This document shows positions 1 through 6,829 of a DNA stretch of 6,856 nt, one piece after another (positions within the stretch are counted from its first letter, which is position 1; each line of letters starts with the position of its first letter). This DNA comes from an uncultured Clostridium sp. (GTDB lineage Bacteria; Bacillota; Clostridia; TANB77; CAG-508): NCBI GenBank assembly GCA_900556945.1, contig USQP01000037.1:1-6856 (forward strand), written 5' to 3'. The notes below the pieces were generated by a model. That model was not told where the DNA came from, did no database searches, and saw only the letters and a program-made list of their open reading frames with translations. Made by a program: the position numbers and the translations under genes.

Positions 1-48
1 TCTACACTTCTAGCTTCGTCGGCAGCGTCAGATGTGTATAAGAGACAG
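1..48 (+). other. Illumina Nextera i5 adapter remnant (not native DNA)
   Basis: Bases 1-7 (TCTACAC) match the end of the Illumina P5 arm, 8-15 (TTCTAGCT) sit where the 8-base i5 index lies, 16-29 (TCGTCGGCAGCGTC) are the Nextera read-1 arm, and 30-48 are the 19-base Tn5 mosaic end finishing in AGAGACAG. From memory the index equals Nextera XT S515; that was not looked up. This is untrimmed library sequence. It supplies the last six codons and the stop (28-30 on the minus strand) of the reading frame that enters it, so neither is biological. Confidence 0.98.
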
Positions 49-135
49 TCTATATTTCTTATAACATAAAATAAGGATTCCCAATGCTATAACAACAACC
101 ATTATCAATAAGATTTCTCTTCCTGCTTTTGGTAA
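49..135 (-). other. Sortase-type cell wall sorting signal (LPKAG, hydrophobic helix, basic tail)
   Basis: Residues 803-831 of the LRR protein read LPKAG, then R-E, a hydrophobic run (about 810-826) and CYKKYR. The order motif, helix, positive tail is that of sortase substrates. The fourth position is Ala where most sortase A substrates have Thr, so the cognate enzyme may be a variant class, or the helix may simply act as a membrane anchor. No sortase gene lies in the window. Confidence 0.7.
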
Positions 136-2541
136 TATTGTTTTTGCTATTGTATTATCTTTTTTTGTTATATTGGTTATTTTAATTACTTGTTTTGTTG
201 CATTTCCTGCCAAGTCATATACGCTTATTTCTTCTTCACCATTTTGGGTATATATTTTAGTTAATATTGATTTATCTTCCGATAACTCCCATCCTTCTAC
301 TGGTTGTATTTGCTCATTTGCCTTTATCGTTACCGTTACTTTTCCGTCCGTTTCTCCTATTTCACTATAAGACATTGATAGCTCCGGTGATATTTTATCT
401 ATATTTGATATTGACAATTTTTGAATTATATTATTTCCTGCTAAATCGCTTACAGTAACCTCCTCTGTTGTATTTTCTTGGAATTCCTTTATCAATGTTG
501 TTTTATCTGATGATAATGTCCATCCATCAACATCTTTTATTGATTCATTCGTTTTTATCTGTACTTCAACATTTTCATTAGTTAATTCTTTGGTACTATA
601 TTTTACTTGTATTACTGGAGTAGTCCTATCTATATTTTCCACTTCTATTGGTATTATCCTTTTATTTCCTACTAAATCATACAATGTCACCTCTTCTGCA
701 CCATTATCTATAAAAACTTTCTCCAATGTGGTTTGATCATTCGATAATGTCCAGCCTTCTACTGTCTGTATTTTTTCATTTGCTATTATTCTTACTATTA
801 CATTATTATTTGTAGGTTGAGTTGTACTATAATTTATTTCCGCTTGTGGCGCATCAGTATCTATATTAGATACCGATATACATGCTTTTGATTCATTTCC
901 TGCTAAATCATAAACATTTACTTCTTCTTGCATATTTTTAGCATATGTTTTTGTTAATACCAATTCGTCTTCTGATAATGTCCACCCTTCTACTGGTTGT
1001 ATCTTTTCATCTGATTTTATACTTACCAATACCGTTTCATTCGTCATCTCTGTTGTACTGTATGAAATATTCAAAATTGGTGGATTTTCGTCAATAGTTG
1101 ATATATTTAGAACCGTGCCAGAAGCTTCTCCTCCTGATATCTTTACACTTGCTTTCTCAGCACCATCATCAATGATAACACTTTGTCCATCACTGCTCAA
1201 AGTGCAATTTACTAATACATAGTCTTCTTCTGTATACAATCTACTCTTTTCATCTTTAGTCTGAAGAAATATTAGTGGTAATTCTACATTCTTATCCTCT
1301 ACATTTATATCAATAGATTGCCCTTTTATAATTCCACCATAATCATAATAACGCCCTTCAATTTTAACTTCTCTTAACTCATTATCTAGTATCGAAGCAT
1401 CCCTAATATGATTATAAGACAAATTTAATCCTTTCACTAATCCTCCATCTGGTAGCAAACTAGTTATACTAGATAACGAACTTACATCTGTTATATTGTT
1501 TCCATATAAATCTAATACATACAAATTATTTAATTTTGCTAGGCTCTCTATATTTTCTATATTATTATCTCCTAAATATAAATATTTCAAGTTTGTTAAT
1601 TCAGAAAGTGGAGAAATATCAGATATATTATTGTGATATATCTCTAGTTCATACAAATTAACCAATCCTTTTAAAGATGTTATATCTGTGATATTATTAT
1701 AATGTAATGCTACTTCTCTCAAATTAGTTAACTCATATAATGAAGTAATATCTGATATTTTATTGTTAGATAAGTTCAAGCTTTTCAAATTGGTCATTTT
1801 TCTCAAAGGTTCTATATTTTCTATATTATTTCCCTCATAATTAGGCCCTCCTAAGTATAATTCTTCTAGACCTGTAAGTTCTGAAATAAACTCTAGATCA
1901 TCATCAGAAATATTACAACCACATAATGACAATCTAGTTAAATTTTGCAATTTTGATAAAGTTTCTGCATTTTCTTGATTGTTTCCTATATCATATCCTT
2001 GTATATTTAAACTTGTTAAACTTGAATTTCTAAGAACTGTTATATCTTTAAAACCATTTTCACTTATTGGTGCACTATTTATTGCTGTTCGCTTTAATGT
2101 TAAACTTGTTAAATTGGATAGATTTTGTAATACGTTAATATCTCTTATGGTCACATAATTTATCGACAATTTCTTCAATTCAGTTAGATTGCTTAGAGGA
2201 GTTAAATCTATAATATCATCATCATTTCCTATATAATTCGATACATAAAAACTTTCTAAATTTGAAAAGTATTCTATCCCCTCAATATTAGATATATTAT
2301 CACTTAAGCTTAATGATATAACACTATCTATATTTTCTTGTGTCATTTGTATTGTTAACTTATCATCTTCATGATTCTCTATTTTATTAGATAATTCACT
2401 CATTATTGTATTATATAAATTTTCATCCTCAAATGTTATAGTTACTATATCCTCTGTTGCTATTGATAAAAGTGGAAACATCATATTTAGAATTAATACT
2501 ATAATCAATAAAATGCCTTGTATTTTAACCATCTTATTCAT
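49..2541 (-). CDS. Internalin-like leucine-rich repeat surface protein with LPKAG sorting-type C-terminus (3' end truncated)
   Basis: Predicted exported, wall- or membrane-anchored binding protein, probably an adhesin. Residues 1-28 are a signal peptide (K near the start, hydrophobic core 9-27, SIA before the likely cut). Residues 30-84 resemble an internalin N-cap, and about 85-390 hold about twelve LRRs. About 396-484 form a beta-rich LRR-adjacent domain, and 485-792 are four 77-residue Ig-like repeats. Residues 803-807 are LPKAG, followed by a hydrophobic helix and CYKKYR, as in a sortase signal with Ala in place of Thr. Native sequence stops at residue 831; six further residues (LSLIHI) and a stop are adapter-encoded, so at most a short tail is probably missing. 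An in-frame TAA lies 10-12 nt before the ATG, so the start is Met1, or Met4 if initiation is internal. It has its own promoter and unusual leader. The ligand is unknown; internalin resemblance is architectural and does not show invasion. Confidence 0.9.
166..1089 (-). repeat. Four tandem Ig-like repeats of 77 residues (231 bp each)
   Basis: Residues 485-561, 562-638, 639-715 and 716-792 are four copies with no length variation: anchor prolines fall at 488, 565, 642 and 719. Each copy runs P..xxYS followed by a strand with T-N or T-D, then N/D-E-x-I, V-(E/D)-G-W-(T/E)-L-S, an acidic turn, E-E-V/I, and (Y/S)-D-L-(A/V)-G-N, ending in N-I (N-I-D in the first three). The pattern fits bacterial Ig-like stalk domains that lift the LRR head from the cell surface. 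DNA is also similar between copies, most clearly in the GWTLS block, which suggests tandem duplication. Confidence 0.88.
1372..2289 (-). repeat. Leucine-rich repeat array (internalin/SDS22-like)
   Basis: Residues about 85-390 contain about twelve LRR units with the pattern LxxLxxLxxLxLxxNxIxDI. Five consecutive units (residues 245-354, DNA 1480-1809) are exactly 22 residues each, as in internalins. The units before them and the last one are irregular, 24-32 residues, with insertions such as that after the NNQ segment near 188. The concave beta face of such arrays is the usual ligand surface. Two nearby cysteines (207 and 209) sit in one irregular unit. Confidence 0.92.
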
Positions 2542-2553
2542 TTTTATTACTTA

Positions 2554-2578
2554 CCAATTAAAATAACTGGCTTCCTCC
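2554..2578 (-). promoter_or_regulatory. Orphan Shine-Dalgarno plus spacer hairpin in the LRR gene leader
   Basis: On the minus strand GGAGG (2574-2578) is an ideal ribosome-binding core, but it lies 32 nt before the ATG, too far for normal use. Between them, 2554-2570 reads CCAGTTA TTT TAATTGG, which folds into a 7-bp stem (one G-U pair) with a 3-nt loop. If folded, the effective gap falls to about 15 nt. No better ribosome binding site is visible next to the ATG; GGTAAG there is weak. No start codon sits at proper spacing after GGAGG. Confidence 0.5.
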
Positions 2579-2637
2579 CTTCTCTTCTCTGTTTATTCTT
2601 TTATAATGTTACTGTCTTGATTGTCTATATCATTAAA

Positions 2638-2666
2638 ACTATAACATATCATAAAATTCTTTTCAA
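2638..2666 (-). promoter_or_regulatory. Predicted sigma-A-type promoter of the LRR protein gene
   Basis: On the minus strand TTGAAA (2661-2666) is followed after 17 bp by TATAGT (2638-2643), with TG one base upstream of the -10 hexamer (extended -10). Each hexamer has one mismatch to consensus. Transcription would start near 2631, giving a leader of about 90 nt before the ATG at 2541. Confidence 0.65.
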
Positions 2667-2677
2667 GCACTTTGATT

Positions 2678-2714
2678 ATCATTAATTTTTATTCTTTTAC
2701 TACGGATTAATGAT
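2678..2714. repeat. Perfect 9-bp inverted repeat upstream of the promoter
   Basis: ATCATTAAT at 2678-2686 and its exact reverse complement ATTAATGAT at 2706-2714 are separated by 19 bp. The pair lies just upstream of the -35 hexamer of the LRR gene, where an activator might bind. It is almost pure A/T, so chance occurrence is quite possible, and without a U-run on the minus strand it is not a terminator for these genes. Confidence 0.35.
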
Positions 2715-2795
2715 TTTTGCTAAACAAATACTTTATATTAAGTTTTTATTACATTTTTATTAAAGTAACTTTTACATATTAAGAATTATCAATAT

Positions 2796-2829
2796 AAAAA
2801 GAGTCTAACTTTTCATTTTAGTTAAACTC
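2796..2829 (-). terminator. Rho-independent terminator of the thioester protein gene
   Basis: On the minus strand the transcript leaves the TAG stop (2848-2850) and about 18 nt later forms GAGTTTAACT (2820-2829) paired with AGTTAGACTC (2801-2810): ten pairs including one U-G, and a 9-nt loop. It is followed directly by TTTTT (2796-2800). An A-rich stretch precedes the stem. On the plus strand the wobble pair becomes a mismatch, so the minus strand is the likelier direction. Confidence 0.85.
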
Positions 2830-2847
2830 TCTTTCATTTTTTTAATT

Positions 2848-5800
2848 CTATAATACAAATTTTCTAATTAGTACTACTCCCCCTGCAATTGTAATCAATA
2901 CAACAAATCCTAATGTAAAATAAATTCTCATTTGTCCTGTACTAATTGATAACATAACTGGGGCATCATCAATATCGTCTTCTCCTGGCTTTTTATTATC
3001 AGGTGTAGAATCTTTATCTGGTACACCATAATCATTATAATCTTCTGAAATCTCTGCTGTATTTGTCATAACCCCCATGTTATTTTCATTATTAATCCAT
3101 GTAAGAACTACTTCTACATCTGCATATTCCCCTGGTTGTAACAATGTATTTTCTAATAATCTAGTTGAAATTACATTGTTTCCTTCATCTGTCCATCCTG
3201 GATTATCTTCTGCTACAAATTTTAATCCTTCTGGTACATAGTCAGTTACTTCTTTTGCATATCCTGCAATGTCCCCTTGGTTATAGACACGTATTGAATA
3301 TCTAAATTTAACGGTCACTTCACTTAGTTTCTTTCTATGTAATTCAACTTTTACTACTTGTTCTGGATCATCCCATGCATCATGACCTGTTTCTGTAACT
3401 GATTGACCATTACTATCTATAACAATTGCTTGTGTTACCCATTTTCTTAAAGCCAAATCAAACTCTTTTACAATTACTTTTTCAAAATCATCGTCATCTT
3501 CTTGCCCTGGTATATAATCTCCTGTCTCATCATCTTTGTAAGTTGGTAATTTATCGTCATCTGGAAGATTTACATTGTCTTCTTGTGAGTCTCTATCATT
3601 TACTGGTTTCTTATTTTCATCTAAATATTCTGTAATATCTGCTATATTTGTTATGTTTTCACTCGTTTTTGCAGTATCTTTTACTTTACACATAATTGGA
3701 ACATCTTTATAGGATAATGTATAAGTCTTTTCAGGAGTATCTGGATTTTCATTCTTGACCGCTTTATTTATTTTACTATCATTTAAATAGGTAGTTGTAA
3801 CTGTTCTTCCATCTTCAGAAACTTCCCATCCATATTGTTTATTAAATTGGCTATCTACAAATTCTAAATATGGTGGTAAGTGATCTTTTATTTCTGCTGC
3901 ATAACCATCTATTTCACCTTCATTATATACTCTTAAGTTATAAACTACAATGTCATTTTTCTTTACTAAAACTGGTTCCTTCGTATGGTTATAGATAGCT
4001 GTTGTTATCATCTTATCATTCTCATCTAGGGTATTTAATTTTGATGTATCAACTTCTGGTGCTCTTGTATAAAAACCTTCCTCATTTTTTAAATACTCTT
4101 CATTTTCTATATTGGTATCATCACTAATTGCTATAATAAATTTTCTTAAAGCTAAGTCAAATGATTTTAATATAATATTGTCATAATCTTCATCATCTTC
4201 ATATTTAACCCATTTTTCTGTATCAGAATCTCTATCATCAATTGGGTCTCCATTTTCATCCGAATCTTCTGATATACAAGCCTCATTTCTAATGATTGTT
4301 CCTGTTACATTTTCTGATACAACTTTAAGCATAACAGATACTTCCTTATAGTCAAGGTCACTTTCCGTCTTAGTACCATCATTGGCTCCGAAAGCCTTAA
4401 TTAAATTCCCGTCTGTTGTGGTTTCATTTTCTTTTGATAAATATTCTGTCTTTATTGTTGTTAATGTACTGTCTGCATAAGTCCAATATTTAGATTGGTT
4501 GAATTCTATAGCAGCTTTTTCTTCCTCTGTTAATGTTGTATCTGCTACTAATTCATCTCCCTCTTTTTCAGACCATAAGAATTCTAATCCTTCTGGTATA
4601 TCCTCCGTTATTTCTGAAGCATATCCATCTATAGTTCCTTCATTATAAATTCTAAACGTATAAGTAACGATATCACCTTTTTTTACACTAACTGGTTCTT
4701 TATTTAATTCATATTCTGCTGTTGTATATTTTTCTGAAGTAGTATCTACTAAGAAGTTACCATTAGAATCTACTTTATTTAAATTACTTACATCTATACT
4801 TTCAATTCTTTCTTTTACATCTTGATTATTAACTGCTGTAATTCTTTTTATTAATTTCAAGTCAAAAGATTGTGGCATTAATACTAATTTTTCAAAATCA
4901 TCATCATCTTGTTGACCTTTATAATAGTATGTAGAGTCACTTAGATCTTCTTTGTTGCCATTCCCTGTATAATTCTCCATATTATCTTTATTTACACTTG
5001 GTTTAGTAGATGGTTCGGAATCCCTATCTAATCCTTTTTGATTTGTAATCACATTCCCATCACTATCTATCTCTTCTGCAATCCATGCTACATTAGTTAA
5101 TACTTTACTATTGGTTGTATTAGCTGTTGCTGTAACTTCACACTCTATTTCTATCGTTTCTGAACCTGAACCAAAAGTTAAACTTCCCGTTGTATAGGCC
5201 GGTAAGTTACTCGTGTTGCTTGACTTTCTCACTAGGTTCAATATGTTATCGGTTTCACTATAGGAACCTAATTCAAAGTTTCCACTTACTACTTTGCTAA
5301 ACTTTAATCCTGTTGGCAACTGATCAACTATTTTTGTTGCACGACCATCTTTTTCACCTTCATTATAAATTGTTAATTGATACGTAACAATATTTCCTGT
5401 TTCTACTGTTACAGGATCTTTTCTATGTTTATAGGTAGCTGTTCCATTAGATGATATTGTACTTTCATCAATATTTGGAATTCTTGAATTTGTTACTTCA
5501 ACCCCATTTACTTTTGTTATGTATTTTCTTAAAGCTAAGTCAAATGGTTTAGAATTTGGTGTAACTGTTTTCTCCCATGGTATAGTTTCTGATTTTTTTT
5601 CTGGGATCATAACTGGTTGTGTACCATCAACATCTGTGATCGATGTCCATAATGTAAGATTTGTATTACTATAATTTATAGTAGCAGATACAGAAACGCT
5701 TGTTACACTATCTTTCGATAATGAAATATAGAAATTTTGTCCAACTAAATCTTTAACCGTTGTTCCTGATGCCACTTCATTTTTATCACTATCTAATAAT

Positions 5801-6783
5801 TTATAACTTGTTGTCTCTGTTTCTCCATTCTTCACAACAAAGTCAATTGTATATGGTAATGTATTTCCATCATTTTCAGTAATATTAATTGGTCCTATAA
5901 TATAATTTGAATCTAATTCTTCATAATTTAGTGCATTTGTATTTACTTGTGCTGGTGCCCCTGTACTACTACTTGAACTTGAATAATTTTTAGCCTTTGT
6001 TTTGGCTGTATCAATTAAATATTTATATAATACATTGGCTTGAGCATTTCTAATTTCTCCTTCTTTCGTACCTTGGTTATAATCTGACAAAGATGCATAA
6101 CTAGTCATTCCTTCTGTTTTATATTTTAACCATGAATTGGAATTAGTATTATCATATTTTTCTTCTCCATAATTTGTAAAATACCAAATGGCAGCTTGTT
6201 GAACAGCATTAATATCATCATCTGTTAGTGGATAAGTATCCATGCCCTCAACATAACCTGAAGCACTATTATCTTTTTTAGCAAGTTCTTTTACTACTTT
6301 AAGTAGGTCTTCTTTTTCTTTCACTGTAGAATCACCTGGCAAATATAGCATATCTCCTAATGCTAAAATAGCATTGTAACTACTAATTGTTGTATTATCA
6401 TCTAATGTAATAGTCTGATCAGTAATAGAACTTAATCCTTTAACCGTATCACTTTCTGTTTTCATATTATAATAAGTATCATATTCATCTTTAAGCCCAT
6501 TACTGTTAAATCCTATACTTGGATTCACGCAATAAATATTTTGCGATACATAATTTTCTGATTCCGAACTAGCATATTTTACGATATTCCATATTATATG
6601 TCCATTAGCATTAGGATCTTCTATTGAATATGCCATATTGGGATTGTTATTCGTTCTTAATTCTACTACTCCCAAATATAATGGCGTTGTCGCAGTTGTT
6701 GCAAGCACAGTAGTTGATCCTGCCATTAGTACAATGGATAAAATTGCAATAATCAAACTTGTACAGATTCTTTTTAAGTTCAT
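2848..6783 (-). CDS. Cys-Gln thioester-forming surface adhesin with four D2/DUF11-like repeats and a C-terminal membrane anchor
   Basis: A 1311-residue secreted surface protein, complete from ATG to TAG. Signal peptide 1-28 (K4, R5, hydrophobic core, VLA before the likely cut). Residues about 35-265 match a thioester domain: IYCVNP with Cys85, and QQAAIW with Gln196, the pair expected to form an internal thioester able to react with host amines. A run of six serines (268-273) links to a beta-rich domain (about 285-400). Four stalk repeats follow, starting at FDLxLxK (414, 640, 875, 1108) and ending in NxAxI, with Lys and Asn positioned for isopeptide bonds. An acidic stretch and a helix (about 1287-1306) with RKFVL end the protein. 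An in-frame TAG 22-24 nt upstream fixes the start, backed by a strong ribosome binding site. The gene ends in its own terminator. Function is known by family resemblance; the target is unknown. Confidence 0.92.
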   Translation of the reverse strand: MNLKRICTSLIIAILSIVLMAGSTTVLATTATTPLYLGVVELRTNNNPNMAYSIEDPNANGHIIWNIVKYASSESENYVSQNIYCVNPSIGFNSNGLKDEYDTYYNMKTESDTVKGLSSITDQTITLDDNTTISSYNAILALGDMLYLPGDSTVKEKEDLLKVVKELAKKDNSASGYVEGMDTYPLTDDDINAVQQAAIWYFTNYGEEKYDNTNSNSWLKYKTEGMTSYASLSDYNQGTKEGEIRNAQANVLYKYLIDTAKTKAKNYSSSSSSTGAPAQVNTNALNYEELDSNYIIGPINITENDGNTLPYTIDFVVKNGETETTSYKLLDSDKNEVASGTTVKDLVGQNFYISLSKDSVTSVSVSATINYSNTNLTLWTSITDVDGTQPVMIPEKKSETIPWEKTVTPNSKPFDLALRKYITKVNGVEVTNSRIPNIDESTISSNGTATYKHRKDPVTVETGNIVTYQLTIYNEGEKDGRATKIVDQLPTGLKFSKVVSGNFELGSYSETDNILNLVRKSSNTSNLPAYTTGSLTFGSGSETIEIECEVTATANTTNSKVLTNVAWIAEEIDSDGNVITNQKGLDRDSEPSTKPSVNKDNMENYTGNGNKEDLSDSTYYYKGQQDDDDFEKLVLMPQSFDLKLIKRITAVNNQDVKERIESIDVSNLNKVDSNGNFLVDTTSEKYTTAEYELNKEPVSVKKGDIVTYTFRIYNEGTIDGYASEITEDIPEGLEFLWSEKEGDELVADTTLTEEEKAAIEFNQSKYWTYADSTLTTIKTEYLSKENETTTDGNLIKAFGANDGTKTESDLDYKEVSVMLKVVSENVTGTIIRNEACISEDSDENGDPIDDRDSDTEKWVKYEDDEDYDNIILKSFDLALRKFIIAISDDTNIENEEYLKNEEGFYTRAPEVDTSKLNTLDENDKMITTAIYNHTKEPVLVKKNDIVVYNLRVYNEGEIDGYAAEIKDHLPPYLEFVDSQFNKQYGWEVSEDGRTVTTTYLNDSKINKAVKNENPDTPEKTYTLSYKDVPIMCKVKDTAKTSENITNIADITEYLDENKKPVNDRDSQEDNVNLPDDDKLPTYKDDETGDYIPGQEDDDDFEKVIVKEFDLALRKWVTQAIVIDSNGQSVTETGHDAWDDPEQVVKVELHRKKLSEVTVKFRYSIRVYNQGDIAGYAKEVTDYVPEGLKFVAEDNPGWTDEGNNVISTRLLENTLLQPGEYADVEVVLTWINNENNMGVMTNTAEISEDYNDYGVPDKDSTPDNKKPGEDDIDDAPVMLSISTGQMRIYFTLGFVVLITIAGGVVLIRKFVL
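2851..2946 (-). other. C-terminal transmembrane anchor with non-LPXTG motif (ISTGQ)
   Basis: Residues 1280-1311 read ISTGQ, then MR, a hydrophobic helix (about 1287-1306) and R-K-F-V-L. The layout copies a sorting signal, yet no LPXTG is present; STG is the only resemblance. It may be a plain membrane anchor or the signal of an unrecognised sorting enzyme. It differs from the LPKAG end of the neighbouring protein. Confidence 0.6.
2956..5550 (-). repeat. Four D2/DUF11-like stalk repeats with probable Lys-Asn isopeptide residues
   Basis: Repeats cover residues about 412-637, 638-872, 873-1106 and 1107-1276. Each opens with F-D-L-x-L-x-K (Lys420, 646, 881, 1114). Copies 1-3 continue with K-(D/E)-P-V, G/N-(N/D)-I-V-x-Y and Y-N-E-G-x-x-D-G. 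All end with N-x-A-x-I (Asn564, 833, 1046, 1241), then an acidic loop with D-(R/K)-D-S and a D/E-rich linker. A Lys in the first strand and Asn in the last is the layout of intramolecular isopeptide domains in Gram-positive pilins and adhesins. Bond formation is inferred. Copy 4 is shorter and has lost several of the shared residues. Confidence 0.82.
5989..6681 (-). other. Thioester domain (TED) encoding segment
   Basis: Residues about 35-265. Cys85 (codon at 6529-6531, TGC) lies in I-Y-C-V-N-P, and Gln196 (codon at 6196-6198, CAA) in Q-Q-A-A-I-W. These correspond to the Cys motif and the TQxAIW motif of bacterial thioester domains, where Gln lies four residues before Trp. The preceding G-H-I-I-W-N-I segment is also typical. 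The thioester itself cannot be seen in sequence; both required residues are present. Confidence 0.85.
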
Positions 6784-6791
6784 AAAATTAT

Positions 6792-6798
6792 CTCCTTT
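6792..6798 (-). promoter_or_regulatory. Ribosome binding site of the thioester adhesin gene
   Basis: AAAGGAG on the minus strand lies 8 nt before the ATG at 6781-6783, ideal spacing. An in-frame TAG at 6805-6807 rules out an upstream start. Only 46 nt of native leader remain before the adapter, so the promoter cannot be called; TATATATA at about 6806-6813 is a possible but unsupported -10. Confidence 0.9.
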
Positions 6799-6829
6799 AC
6801 TTACCTATATATATCTTCTTGTCTATCAT

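Larger units (their letters stand above)
2542..2847. other. Intergenic region between the two surface-protein genes
   Basis: This 306-bp, very AT-rich gap has no credible gene. Read on the minus strand it holds, in order, the terminator of the thioester protein gene, an AT-rich stretch with nothing recognisable (about 2715-2795), a 9-bp inverted repeat, a promoter, and the leader of the LRR gene. The combination of terminator and new promoter argues against one simple operon. Confidence 0.8.

Noticed and set aside
28..48. Natural stop and last six residues (LSLIHI) of the LRR protein
   Set aside because: These codons and the TGA lie entirely in the adapter; the native frame is open at position 49.
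173..458. Two short plus-strand open frames
   Set aside because: They are antisense to the Ig-like repeats, overlap each other, have no ribosome binding site, and translate to low-complexity hydrophobic sequence.
2542..2631. Riboswitch in the LRR gene leader
   Set aside because: The leader is about 90 nt and shows only one small hairpin; no conserved core of a riboswitch class that I know, such as GEMM c-di-GMP, is present.
3426..3635. Plus-strand open frame of 69 codons rich in Leu and His
   Set aside because: It is the antisense shadow of the aspartate-rich linker of the large surface protein.
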